A stretch of 43,303 bases of DNA from Syntrophobacterales bacterium. GTDB taxonomy: Bacteria > Desulfobacterota > Desulfobaccia > Desulfobaccales > 0-14-0-80-60-11. Both the position numbers and the translations under genes were made by a program. The DNA is taken from the NCBI GenBank assembly GCA_023229795.1, contig JALNYP010000031.1:1-43303 (forward strand), given 5' to 3'. Below the pieces are notes generated by a model. It had not been told where the DNA came from. It saw only the letters and a program-made list of their open reading frames with translations, and made no database searches. Positions 1 through 7,546 of this stretch are shown here, piece by piece. Within the stretch, counting starts at the first letter, position 1. Each line of letters opens with the position of its first letter.

Positions 1-303
1 GATGTCGCGGCGGGACGCCTCAGGCCCGAAGACATCGACGCCGCCCTGTTCACCCGCTACCTCTATACCGCAGATATGCCCGACCCGGACCTCGTCATCC
101 GCACCAGCGGCGAATACCGCCTGAGCAATTTCCTCCTGTGGCAGTCGGCCTACACCGAACTCTACGTCACCGAGACGCTGTGGCCGGACTTCCGGGAAGA
201 CGACTTCACCAAAGCCCTGGAAGCCTACCAACAACGGGAACGCCGCTTCGGCCTCACCCAGGCCCAGATCGAAGCCCTGAACGGCTCCGAGTCGCGGCAC
301 TAA
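1..303 (+). CDS. uppS: Undecaprenyl diphosphate synthase, C-terminal part (5' end outside window)
   Basis: This is the last 100 codons of a cis-prenyltransferase that condenses farnesyl diphosphate with isopentenyl diphosphate to make the C55 carrier lipid for peptidoglycan and other surface polymers. The visible part holds the family's C-terminal signature: the RTSGE and RLSNFLLWQ segments, whose arginines and serine bind the isopentenyl diphosphate, followed by the AYTELY, LWPDF and RERRFG blocks that end nearly all members. The reading frame is open to the first base of the window, so the start lies upstream. The next gene begins 185 bases downstream with its own strong ribosome site, so this is likely the end of a transcription unit. 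The assignment is secure; only the N-terminal half, with the catalytic Asp, is not visible. Confidence 0.93.
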   Translation, partial: DVAAGRLRPEDIDAALFTRYLYTADMPDPDLVIRTSGEYRLSNFLLWQSAYTELYVTETLWPDFREDDFTKALEAYQQRERRFGLTQAQIEALNGSESRH

Positions 304-488
304 AAGATCTCGAGGGAGGGGGCCAAGGGCAAAAGCCCCTGCCCTTACCAAAAACTCCCTCAAACTCCCTCTCCAACTCCAAAAGCAGTAGTCGCGGTGC
401 CCGTACTATCCCTCGCCTTTTCGCCTGAGCCCTTCCTTGACATGGGTAATGGCTATCCCTACCTTTTCTTTCAAAGGAGGAGAACACC

Positions 489-1523
489 ATGTCGAACCAC
501 TTCACCGGCCTGAACTTAGGTCCTCCCGAAGGGGACACTCGCCTTGACCTCACCGATCTCTATGCCTTCCAAGCGCCGGCGGACACGTCGAAGACCGTAA
601 TAATCCTGAACTGCAACTCGTTCGCCAAGGAGGCGGCGTTCCATCCCGAGGCCGTGTACCGGATCAACATCGACAACAACGGCGACCTCGAGACCGACCT
701 CGCGCTCATTCTGGTATTCTCCGAGCCGCGGGACGGCCGGCAGCGGGCGACCGTCTACCTGGCCACCGGCCCGGAGGCCCGTAAAGATGAGCCCGCCGGG
801 GAGCCGATCTTCAAAGATATCGAGGTGTCGCTCGGTCCCGAGCCGCACCTCCACACGTCGGGCCCCCACACCTGCTTCGTCGGAGTTCGCAGTGACGCTT
901 TCTTCATCGACTTCGCGGGAATCCTGAACCTGTTCGACTACAAGGGGGGCAAAAACTTCACCGGCCTCGAGGGTGCGCCGGACCCGAGCCGCTGGACCGG
1001 CAAGGACCTGTTTGCCAACTATAACGTGTTCAGCATGGCGTTTGAGCTGCCGACAAGCCTGCTCGGCGCCAAGCCCGCGGTGCGCATCTGGGGGCGGGTC
1101 AGCATTCGCCGTGACGGCCAGCTCGTTCCCGTGGATCGCTCCGGCAACCCGACCTTTGCGAACTTCTTCTTCACCGACGAGATCAAACCGCTCTTCAACA
1201 AGAGCAAGCCGGCTCAGGACCGGGAGCTCTTCCTCGATCACCTGATCCACTCGATGGAGCATGTCGGCGGCTATTCCAGAGAACAAGCCAAAGCCGTGAT
1301 CGATGCCGAGGGGGTGCTCCCCGACATGCTGAGCTTCGATCCCGCCAGGCCCGGCGGGTACCCCAACGGCCGCCTGCTCACCGACCACATCGTGGCGCAC
1401 CGCCTGGCCATGCTCTCCAACGGCAAGATTCCGCCCGACGGGCTCAAGCCGCACACCGACCTGCTCAAAGTTTTCCCCTACCTCGGCACGCCGCACGCGC
1501 ACCCCGACCCGCCCCCCGCGTAA
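489..1523 (+). CDS. DUF4331 family protein
   Basis: A 344-residue protein that I recognise as a DUF4331 member from the opening SNHFTG block, the DLTDLYAFQAP segment and the VYRINIDNNGD segment that follow in order. The biochemical role of the family is not established. No signal peptide or membrane segment is visible, so it is probably cytoplasmic, although some relatives are exported. The ATG is preceded by an AAAGGAGG site with 7 bases of spacing, which fixes the start. A TTGACA at 437-442 could be a -35 element, but no good -10 follows. The protein ends in a proline-rich tail (DPPPA). It is separated from both neighbours by 70 bases or more, so it may be monocistronic. The family call is fairly sure; any function would be a guess. 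Confidence 0.85.
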   Translation: MSNHFTGLNLGPPEGDTRLDLTDLYAFQAPADTSKTVIILNCNSFAKEAAFHPEAVYRINIDNNGDLETDLALILVFSEPRDGRQRATVYLATGPEARKDEPAGEPIFKDIEVSLGPEPHLHTSGPHTCFVGVRSDAFFIDFAGILNLFDYKGGKNFTGLEGAPDPSRWTGKDLFANYNVFSMAFELPTSLLGAKPAVRIWGRVSIRRDGQLVPVDRSGNPTFANFFFTDEIKPLFNKSKPAQDRELFLDHLIHSMEHVGGYSREQAKAVIDAEGVLPDMLSFDPARPGGYPNGRLLTDHIVAHRLAMLSNGKIPPDGLKPHTDLLKVFPYLGTPHAHPDPPPA

Positions 1524-1595
1524 GGGGATTTTTAGTCCGTGCCTGTGGTGACTGCCTATAGTTGGTAAGGGAATATAAGGAAGGATACGTTAGCG

Positions 1596-2501
1596 ATGAC
1601 GCCTAAATCCGACCCCACAAGGAAACAGACGACAGCTAAAGTGGCTTACCGGACCGTTAAGATCGACGGCCTGGATATTTTCTACCGCGAGGCGGGGCCG
1701 AAGGACGCTCCCGTCCTGCTTCTGCTTCACGGCTTCCCGACCAGTTCGCACATGTTCCGTAACCTGATCCCAGCGCTGGCCGACGAATTCCATCTGGTGG
1801 CGCCGGACTACCCCGGTTACGGTAACAGCTCGATGCCCGCCGTGGAGCAGTTCGAGTACACCTTCGACCATCTGGCCGAGGTGATCGAGAAATTCACCGA
1901 AAAGGTCGGGCTGAAGAAATACACACTGTACGTAATGGACTACGGCGCGCCGATCGGCTACCGCCTGGCCGTCAAGCACCCCGACCGCGTCCAGGCCCTC
2001 GTGGTCCAAAACGGGAACGCCTACGACGAGGGGCTCGACAACGATTTCTGGAAACCGCTCAAGGCTTACTGGCAGGAAAAGACGGCGGAGCGCGAGAAGC
2101 CTCTGCGCGGCTTTTTCTTGCGCGAGGCCACCATCTGGCAATACACCAACGGCGTCCGGGATAAGGAAGCGATCAGCCCCGACAACTGGAACGTGGACCA
2201 GCCGCTGCTCGAGCGGCCGGGGAACGCCGAGATTCAGCTCGCCATGTTCTATAGCTACGGCAGTAACCCGCCGCTTTATCCGAAATGGCAGGCCTATTTC
2301 CGCCAGTTCCAGCCGCCGATGCTCATCGTCTGGGGAAAGAACGATGAAATCTTTCCCGCCGCGGGCGCTGAGCCTTATAAGAGAGACTTAAAAAATCTGG
2401 AGTTTCACCTGTTCGACACCGGACATTTTGCACTGGAGGAGGACGGCGACCAGATAGCCGACCTGATGCGGGCCTTTCTTCGCAAGAACGTCAAACAGTA
2501 A
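1596..2501 (+). CDS. Alpha/beta hydrolase of the epoxide hydrolase/haloalkane dehalogenase type
   Basis: A 301-residue alpha/beta-hydrolase with a complete, aspartate-type catalytic set. The HGFP oxyanion loop is at residues 45-48, the nucleophile elbow reads VMDYGAP with Asp115 in place of the usual serine, the acid is Asp250 in WGKNDE, and the base is His277 in DTGHFALEE. An Asp nucleophile is known from epoxide hydrolases and haloalkane or haloacetate dehalogenases; the residue after it is Tyr rather than the Trp typical of haloalkane dehalogenases, so the substrate cannot be decided here. There is no signal peptide, so it should be cytoplasmic. An AAGGAAGG element lies about 13 bases before the ATG. 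The gene stands alone between DUF4331 and DUF302 genes; a role in detoxifying reactive compounds is inferred from context only. Confidence 0.88.
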   Translation: MTPKSDPTRKQTTAKVAYRTVKIDGLDIFYREAGPKDAPVLLLLHGFPTSSHMFRNLIPALADEFHLVAPDYPGYGNSSMPAVEQFEYTFDHLAEVIEKFTEKVGLKKYTLYVMDYGAPIGYRLAVKHPDRVQALVVQNGNAYDEGLDNDFWKPLKAYWQEKTAEREKPLRGFFLREATIWQYTNGVRDKEAISPDNWNVDQPLLERPGNAEIQLAMFYSYGSNPPLYPKWQAYFRQFQPPMLIVWGKNDEIFPAAGAEPYKRDLKNLEFHLFDTGHFALEEDGDQIADLMRAFLRKNVKQ

Positions 2502-2591
2502 CTCGGAAAAGGCGCGTTCTTTCCGAAGAGCTGCATAACTATGCTGCATCGAGAGTATCGGCCGCGATAGAATCAACACCAGGAACCAACC

Positions 2592-3095
2592 ATGGAACGC
2601 TCGGTTGAAGTGGATCACGTCTCGCTAGAAATAAATGCTGACTTTGAAGGTTTCACCCGAACCCTCGAACAATTCCTCCCTCGATTTGACGATGTTCTCC
2701 TTGATGAGTTGGAGACCGATCCCAAGCTTGTGGAAGAACGCCTCAAAGAAGCGGCTGGAGAAGAAGACCTGATGCTTTTCACCGTTTATGATCATGGAAA
2801 ACTTCTGAACATCTACGGGGCCCTCAAAAAGGCGAGGCAGTATGTTCTGGGAAACCCGCTCATCGCGGCTATGATGACGCGGCATGATATAAGAGCAGGT
2901 CTTTACGCCCCTTTGAGACTGTTGGTCTACGAGGCCGACGACCGGACAACTCACGTCGAATTTGATCAGCCTTCTTCTCTCTTCGGGCAATTCAATAATC
3001 CAGAGGTCACGGCCGTAGCGCAGTCCCTTGATACAAAATTGGCTAGCCTGATTAAACAGGCTGAAGAAAGGTCAGGCGGTAACAGTGTAACTTGA
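2592..3095 (+). CDS. DUF302 domain protein
   Basis: A 167-residue protein that looks like a DUF302 member: the middle has the LMLFTVYDHGKLLN and YVLGNPLIAAMM segments, then a RAGLYAPLRLLVYE block and a THVEFDQPSSLFGQF block, which match the usual DUF302 layout of a short alpha/beta domain that ends in a conserved hydrophobic-acidic strand. The function of DUF302 is unknown. No signal peptide is seen. The ATG follows an AGGAA element. Base composition here is clearly lower in GC than in the flanking DUF4331 and dehydrogenase genes, and the next gene (superoxide reductase) shares this, so the two may have arrived together. The family call is good; the function is open. Confidence 0.8.
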   Translation: MERSVEVDHVSLEINADFEGFTRTLEQFLPRFDDVLLDELETDPKLVEERLKEAAGEEDLMLFTVYDHGKLLNIYGALKKARQYVLGNPLIAAMMTRHDIRAGLYAPLRLLVYEADDRTTHVEFDQPSSLFGQFNNPEVTAVAQSLDTKLASLIKQAEERSGGNSVT

Positions 3096-3283
3096 GGAAA
3101 AGAGCAAGAGGATGCCTGAGGTCGAAACCTACGAAAGTCCTGCCATTGGAGCGGCCTATCGGGTAAGTGCCTGACGCGGGCCATGGCGGAGGCTGGTTTT
3201 CGCACTGCGGTGATAATCGAGCGTAAGCTGATCAGGGGCTCGCACCCTAACATTACTTCAACACCAGAATAGGAGAATAAAGC

Positions 3284-3676
3284 ATGAAAATCGGAGAATT
3301 ATACCAAACTGCTGATTGGAAGACGGAAAAACACGTTCCGGTTATCGACTGCCCGGATGCCGTGCCAGCCGATGAGATGTTCGAAGTCAAGGTGACCCTC
3401 GGCAAAGAAGTGGCTCACCCCAACACTACGGAGCACCATATCAGATGGATTCAGGTCTTTTTTAAACCCGAAGGCGACAAATTTTCCTATCAGGTGGCGA
3501 ATTGTGAATTCACCGCCCACGGGGAATCGGCCGAAGGGCCGAATAAGGGCCCGGTGTACACCCAGCATGGGGCCACGGTGGCGCTGAAGATCAGCAAGCC
3601 GGGGGTTCTCATTGCCACCTCGCTCTGCAATATTCATGGTCTGTGGGAGAATTCCAAGGCGATCAAGATTAAATGA
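3284..3676 (+). CDS. Class II superoxide reductase (neelaredoxin)
   Basis: A 130-residue one-iron superoxide reductase, which reduces superoxide to hydrogen peroxide without making oxygen, a defence typical of anaerobes. All iron ligands of the family are visible: His17 in the EKHVP motif, His45 and His51 in HPNTTEHH, and Cys115 plus His118 in SLCNIHGLW. Glu15 and Lys16 of the EKH motif are the residues that guide the substrate at the Fe site. There is no N-terminal desulforedoxin domain with a four-Cys iron centre, so this is the short class II form rather than desulfoferrodoxin. An AGGAG site lies 8 bases before the ATG. The electron donor would normally be rubredoxin, which is not encoded in this window. 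Its neighbours (DUF302, GlcG-like) are separated by more than 100 bases, so co-transcription is uncertain. Confidence 0.96.
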   Translation: MKIGELYQTADWKTEKHVPVIDCPDAVPADEMFEVKVTLGKEVAHPNTTEHHIRWIQVFFKPEGDKFSYQVANCEFTAHGESAEGPNKGPVYTQHGATVALKISKPGVLIATSLCNIHGLWENSKAIKIK

Positions 3677-3816
3677 TCTCAGAATGAACCCCGCGGCTCT
3701 GTCTCCGGAGGTTGGGAAAGAGATCGCGGACTGACCACCGTATGTTCCTTAGTCAGGGAAGCAGGGAAGGCCTCTTCTCCTGCCAATGCCAATTCACCCT
3801 AAGAAGGAGGGCTTTT

Positions 3817-4212
3817 ATGGTCACGCTGAAGGATGCCAAAAGGGTCATGGCCGCAGCCGAAAAAAAGGCCGCGGAAATAGGCCAGCCCATGAACATTGCG
3901 GTAGCTGACGCCGGAGGAAATTTAGTGGCCCACGTGCGGATGGATGGGGCCTGGATTGGCAGTATCGATATTTCCATTAAAAAGGCCTTTACCTCGCGGG
4001 CCTTCGATATTGCCACCCAAGACCTGGCACAGCATTGCCAGTCAGGTGGCCAATTTTTCGGCATTCATGCGTCCAATGACGGCCGAATCATGATTTTTGC
4101 CGGGGGCATCCCCCTCAAACGAAACCATAAAGTCGTTGGCGCCATCGGCGTGAGCGGTGGTTCGGGGGAGCAGGATCAGGCCGTGGCAGAAGCCGGGGCG
4201 GCAGCATTTTAG
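3817..4212 (+). CDS. GlcG/HbpS-like heme-binding domain protein (DUF336)
   Basis: A 131-residue single-domain protein of the GlcG/HbpS family. It shows the family's order of blocks: an N-terminal helix ending in an AEIGQPM-like turn, the NIAVADAGGNLVAHVRMDGA strand-turn-strand, the SIDISIKKAFTSRAF helix, and the C-terminal GGIPLKRNHKVVGAIGVSGG and GEQDQAVAEAGAAA segments. HbpS relatives bind heme and degrade it or sense redox stress, while GlcG lies in glycolate loci; neither role can be read from this sequence. I chose the ATG at 3817 because AAGGAGG lies 6 bases ahead; a longer open frame extends upstream to 3712 but has no such site and no family similarity. Its place next to superoxide reductase fits a redox-stress setting, which is inference. 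Confidence 0.85.
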   Translation: MVTLKDAKRVMAAAEKKAAEIGQPMNIAVADAGGNLVAHVRMDGAWIGSIDISIKKAFTSRAFDIATQDLAQHCQSGGQFFGIHASNDGRIMIFAGGIPLKRNHKVVGAIGVSGGSGEQDQAVAEAGAAAF

Positions 4213-4298
4213 TGAAGTCAAGTTGAGGCAGGATGGGCGGGCGACTGCAAAAGCCCGTGTTTTGAGATTATCAACAACCAACCGGAGGGTGATAGGAA

Positions 4299-5048
4299 AT
4301 GTCCACGAAGCTCGCAGGCAAAGTTGCCCTGGTCACCGGCGGCTCGCGGGGTATCGGTGCGGCGACCGCGCGGGCGCTCGCCGACGAGGGCGCCGACGTC
4401 GCCATCAGTTACGTGGGCTCGGCCGACAAGGCTGAGGCAGTCGTTCGGGAACTTGAGGCCAAGGGCGTCCGCGCCGCGGCTTTGAGGGCCGACCAGGCCG
4501 ACCCCGCCCAGGTTGAGGGTCTGATCAAGGCGGTCGTTGATCGTTTCGGCCGCCTCGACATTCTGGTCAATAACGCCGGCGTCGCGGTTCTGGGTGCGGT
4601 AGATAATCCGGAGAACGATCTTGCTAAATTCGATCGCCAACTGGCGATCAATGTCGGCGGCGTGGTGGCTGCCATCCGCGCCGCGGCGAGGGTGATGGGT
4701 GCAGGGGGCCGGATCATCTCGATCAGCTCTAACGTAGCCACCCGGGTGGGCTTTCCCGGTCTGGCCGACTACGCGGCGACCAAGGCTGCTATTACTGCTT
4801 ACAGCAAGGGCGCGGCGCGAGACCTGGCGCCCAGGAATATTACCGTCAACCTCGTGGCCCCCGGCCCCGTCGTCACTGACATGAATCCGGACAATACTGA
4901 TTTCGCCGCGGCGCTGAAGGCGACTACAGCCCTCGGGCGCTATGCGCGGCCCGAGGAGATCGCGCCGGCGATCGTGTTTCTGGCCAGCCCGGAGGCGTCG
5001 TATATCACCGGCGCGGTGCTGGAAGTCGATGGCGGCTACGGCGCGTAG
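4299..5048 (+). CDS. Short-chain dehydrogenase/reductase, FabG-like
   Basis: A 249-residue classical SDR enzyme. The NAD(P) site is TGGSRGIG at residues 13-20, the NNAG motif follows in the middle, the catalytic Ser is in the ISISSN stretch (143/144), and the YxxxK pair is Tyr158 and Lys162. The C-terminal IVFLASPEASYITGAVLEVDGG block is the usual family ending. The sequence resembles FabG-like 3-oxoacyl reductases or generic sugar and ketone reductases; the substrate cannot be told, and there are no fatty acid synthesis genes nearby. Arg17 in the Gly-rich loop favours NADPH, which is inference. A GGAGG lies about 11 bases before the ATG. The gene converges with uvrC, and the 84-base gap between them holds a double palindrome. 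Confidence 0.9.
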   Translation: MSTKLAGKVALVTGGSRGIGAATARALADEGADVAISYVGSADKAEAVVRELEAKGVRAAALRADQADPAQVEGLIKAVVDRFGRLDILVNNAGVAVLGAVDNPENDLAKFDRQLAINVGGVVAAIRAAARVMGAGGRIISISSNVATRVGFPGLADYAATKAAITAYSKGAARDLAPRNITVNLVAPGPVVTDMNPDNTDFAAALKATTALGRYARPEEIAPAIVFLASPEASYITGAVLEVDGGYGA

Positions 5049-5057
5049 CCGCCATCC

Positions 5058-5114
5058 CACAGGCCGGAGGCCTGTGCCACTGATATTCAAGGGCGGGCAC
5101 AGAGGCCCGCCCCA
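5058..5114. repeat. Double GC-rich palindrome between convergent genes (REP-like)
   Basis: Two adjacent inverted repeats fill the gap between the dehydrogenase and uvrC. The first is CACAGGCC-GGA-GGCCTGTG (5058-5076), a perfect 8-base stem. The second is GGGCGGGC (5091-5098) pairing with GCCCGCCC (5105-5112) around a 6-base loop. Neither is followed by a T tract, so they are not standard intrinsic terminators, but they could still block 3' decay or act between convergent genes. The GGGCGGG/CCCGCCC core resembles palindromes at 23182, 23656 and 42028. Confidence 0.7.
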
Positions 5115-5132
5115 CCAAATTACCCCGCCACT

Positions 5133-6986
5133 CTAAGTAACCGTTTCTGTCAGCCATTCCTTCAAGCCCGCCGCCACCTTTTGGTTAAATCCCGGCAGCG
5201 CCGCAATTTCTTCGAGGCTGGCGGCCTTGACGGCGTCCAGATTGGGGAAGTGGGACAGCAGCCGGCGCTTGCGCGTCGGGCCGATGCCCGGGGCCTGATC
5301 CAGGATCGAGGCCAGCATCTCCTGGCGGGCCCGCTTGCGGTGGTAGGTGATGGCGAAGCGGTGAGTCTCGTCCCGCAGACGCAAGAGGAGCAGCCACCCC
5401 GGGGCGTTGGCCGGGGGGAGCAAGGGGTTTTTGCGGCCCGGCAAAAAGAGGCGATCCCGCACCGGGCGGCCTTCGTTTTCCCCGGCCTTGGCCAGGCCCG
5501 CCACCCGTATGTTGGCAAGACCCATCTCTTTCAGCGTCTGGGTGACTACGTTTAACTGGCCCCGGCCGCCGTCCACCACCAGCAGGTCCGGCAGTTCCTG
5601 TCCGGCCTTGCCGTAGTGGCGTGTCACCACTTCCCGCAGCATGGCGTAGTCGTCCTGGCCCTCCACCTCTTTGATCTTGAACCGCCGGTAGCGGGATTTA
5701 TCCGGGACTCCGTCGGTGAAGGCCGTCAGGGCTCCCACCGGCTGCTCCCCCTGGAGGGTGGAGATGTCCAGGCACTCCAGGCGGGCCGGCAGGCAAGGGA
5801 GGTGCAGGCGGGCCTGGAGGTCGAAAAGCGCGGCCCCGGGGTCCGGGGGACTGCGGCGGCGCCGGAGGGCGTCCCGGGCATTGTCCGCGGCCATGGCGAG
5901 CAACCGGGCCTTTTCGCCGCCGGGGGCCACCGACAGGGCCACCTTGGACCCCTTGTCGTCGCTGAACAGGGCTTCCAGCAGCCGGCGGTCCGGGACGTCC
6001 ACGGGCAGCAGCAGTTCCTCGGGCAACGGCCGGCCTTCGGCGTAGTACTGCCGGAGGAAGGCCCCCAGCAGATCGCCGTCCGGGGGCAGTTCCGGGAAGA
6101 AGTATTCCCGGCTGCCGCTGACCAGGCCGCCCCGCACCACCAGCACCACGATAAGCGCTTGCCCCGCCTCCTCCGCCAGCCCCAGGACGTCCTGGTCCCT
6201 GAAATTGGGCCGGGCCATATCCTGGCGTTCCAGAGTTTGGGCGATGGCCTGGATGCGGTCCCTTAAGACCGCGGCTCGCTCGAAATCCAGGTCGGCCGCA
6301 GCCTGCTCCATATCGGCCTTGAGGCGCTTCAACAGATGGCCGCCCTTGCCCTTGAGAAAGAGGACGGCCTCCTGCACCGCCTGCCGGTAGGCCGTGTCGT
6401 CCACCATGCCGGCGCAGGGTCCCAAACAATGGGCCAACTGGTACTCCAGGCAGGGACGGGAGCGGGGCGCCAGGCGGCGTTCTTTACAGGTGCGGACCCC
6501 GAAGGCCTGCTTCATCACCTTGAGGGTCTCCCGGGCCATGCCCGCGGAGGAGTAGGGACCGAAATACAGGGCCCCGTCCGGGTGAAAGCGCCGCACAAAA
6601 CGCAGCGCCGGAAAGCTCTCCTTGAGGTCCAGGCGCAGACAGAGGTAATTCTTGTCGTCCCGGAGCATGACGTTGTAGCGGGGCCGATACTCCTTGATGA
6701 GGTTGCGCTCCAGGATGAGGGCCTCTCGCCCCGTGGGTGTGAGGATCACATCCACCCGGGCCATTTTCTTGAGCATCAGGGCGGTCTTGGGTTCGTGCTT
6801 CTCCGGAGTCTTGAGATAGGAGCCCAGGCGGTTCTTCAGATTCACCGCCTTGCCCACGTAAAGCACCCGGCCGTCGGCATCCTTGAACAGATAGACGCCG
6901 CTACCCTGGGGAATCCGGTCCATGGCCGCGGCCAGGGCCGGGTAAGGCGGTTTATCGGGATGGGAGTATGGGGTAATGGCGGTCAT
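5133..6986 (-). CDS. uvrC: UvrABC system protein C (excinuclease subunit C)
   Basis: A 617-residue UvrC, which cuts the DNA strand on both sides of a lesion after UvrB loading. The N-terminal GIY-YIG nuclease is seen as GVYLFKDADGRVLYVGKAVNLKNR, followed by the four-cysteine cluster region (RTCKERR, CLEYQLAHC, GPCAG), the UVR helix that contacts UvrB (DMEQAAADLDFERAAVLRDRI), the RNase H-like nuclease domain with DISTLQG, LLVVDGG and ETHRFAITYHR carrying its catalytic residues, and a C-terminal tandem helix-hairpin-helix (PGIGPTRKRRLL and LPGFNQKVAAGL). The usual DISH or DISN is DIST here, a mild change. Length is normal. No ribosome site is visible before the ATG at 6986; an internal Met22 is a weaker alternative because it would cut close to the nuclease domain. 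It converges with the SDR gene. Confidence 0.97.
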   Translation of the reverse strand: MTAITPYSHPDKPPYPALAAAMDRIPQGSGVYLFKDADGRVLYVGKAVNLKNRLGSYLKTPEKHEPKTALMLKKMARVDVILTPTGREALILERNLIKEYRPRYNVMLRDDKNYLCLRLDLKESFPALRFVRRFHPDGALYFGPYSSAGMARETLKVMKQAFGVRTCKERRLAPRSRPCLEYQLAHCLGPCAGMVDDTAYRQAVQEAVLFLKGKGGHLLKRLKADMEQAAADLDFERAAVLRDRIQAIAQTLERQDMARPNFRDQDVLGLAEEAGQALIVVLVVRGGLVSGSREYFFPELPPDGDLLGAFLRQYYAEGRPLPEELLLPVDVPDRRLLEALFSDDKGSKVALSVAPGGEKARLLAMAADNARDALRRRRSPPDPGAALFDLQARLHLPCLPARLECLDISTLQGEQPVGALTAFTDGVPDKSRYRRFKIKEVEGQDDYAMLREVVTRHYGKAGQELPDLLVVDGGRGQLNVVTQTLKEMGLANIRVAGLAKAGENEGRPVRDRLFLPGRKNPLLPPANAPGWLLLLRLRDETHRFAITYHRKRARQEMLASILDQAPGIGPTRKRRLLSHFPNLDAVKAASLEEIAALPGFNQKVAAGLKEWLTETVT

Positions 6987-7546
6987 GGCTGGACTATCGG
7001 ATTCAGGTTAAGCGGCACGGATATACCTGCCTCACCATGGGCAGGCGCTTTTTTCAGGATGACACAAAGCCCTGGTTTGTCAACCTCGGAGATAGGGCAG
7101 TTGAGGCGGAGAACCGCCACCGCCTGAGGAACACCAGGTGGGGCGCCCGGGGAGCCGCCCCGGTCTCCAGTCACTTTTGCCGATGTCGCAACTGCCGGGA
7201 AGATCAAGGTCCATCTTACCGTTCTTGAGGTTCTTAATAGTGACCTCGGTAAGGACAATAATTCCAGGTCAGACCCAAGAGAATTAATAATTTAGTTATC
7301 GAATAGTTTATCAGGTATGACCCAAACGCTTTGCCAACATAATTAAACCATAACTTATAATCCTTCACCTTCGTGCAGGAGAGCGGGCCGGGCACCTTCC
7401 GGATGAAAACGGCCCGAGGCCTATAATTAATGAACAGCAACATTGACATGAACCGGAACAGGGCTTACTAATTGTATTGTCAACATTTGTATGAAGCTCT
7501 AAAGCATTAAGGTTTGAGGCCGGACTTGCCTTACGGAGGAGGTTTC
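6987..7546. other. 560-base gap with no supported gene
   Basis: This stretch separates uvrC (-) from the aldo/keto reductase (+). Its left half to about 7230 is GC-rich and has short open frames that resemble nothing I know. The right half is AT-rich. It holds a 7-base hairpin (CGGGCCG at 7384-7390 with CGGCCCG at 7410-7416) and, nearer the reductase, a candidate promoter at 7443-7471. No tRNA or known riboswitch fold is evident. Decayed sequence or a small RNA gene are both possible. Confidence 0.5.
7443..7471 (+). promoter_or_regulatory. Candidate sigma-70-type promoter for the aldo/keto reductase
   Basis: TTGACA at 7443-7448 matches the -35 consensus exactly, followed after 17 bases by TACTAA, a weak -10 (three of six, within TACTAAT). 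A start near 7478 would give a leader of about 70 bases to the ATG at 7547. The surrounding AT-rich sequence makes chance matches more likely, so this is a suggestion. Confidence 0.35.

Noticed and set aside
516..1502. Long open frame of 328 codons on the minus strand opposite the DUF4331 gene
   Set aside because: It is an antisense shadow of a GC-rich gene; its translation has no recognisable domain, while the plus strand has a strong ribosome site and a known family.
7037..7228. 63-codon frame in the gap between uvrC and the aldo/keto reductase
   Set aside because: No ribosome site, no recognisable family, and a composition typical of random GC-rich sequence. A Cys-rich end (FCRCRNC) is not enough to call it.
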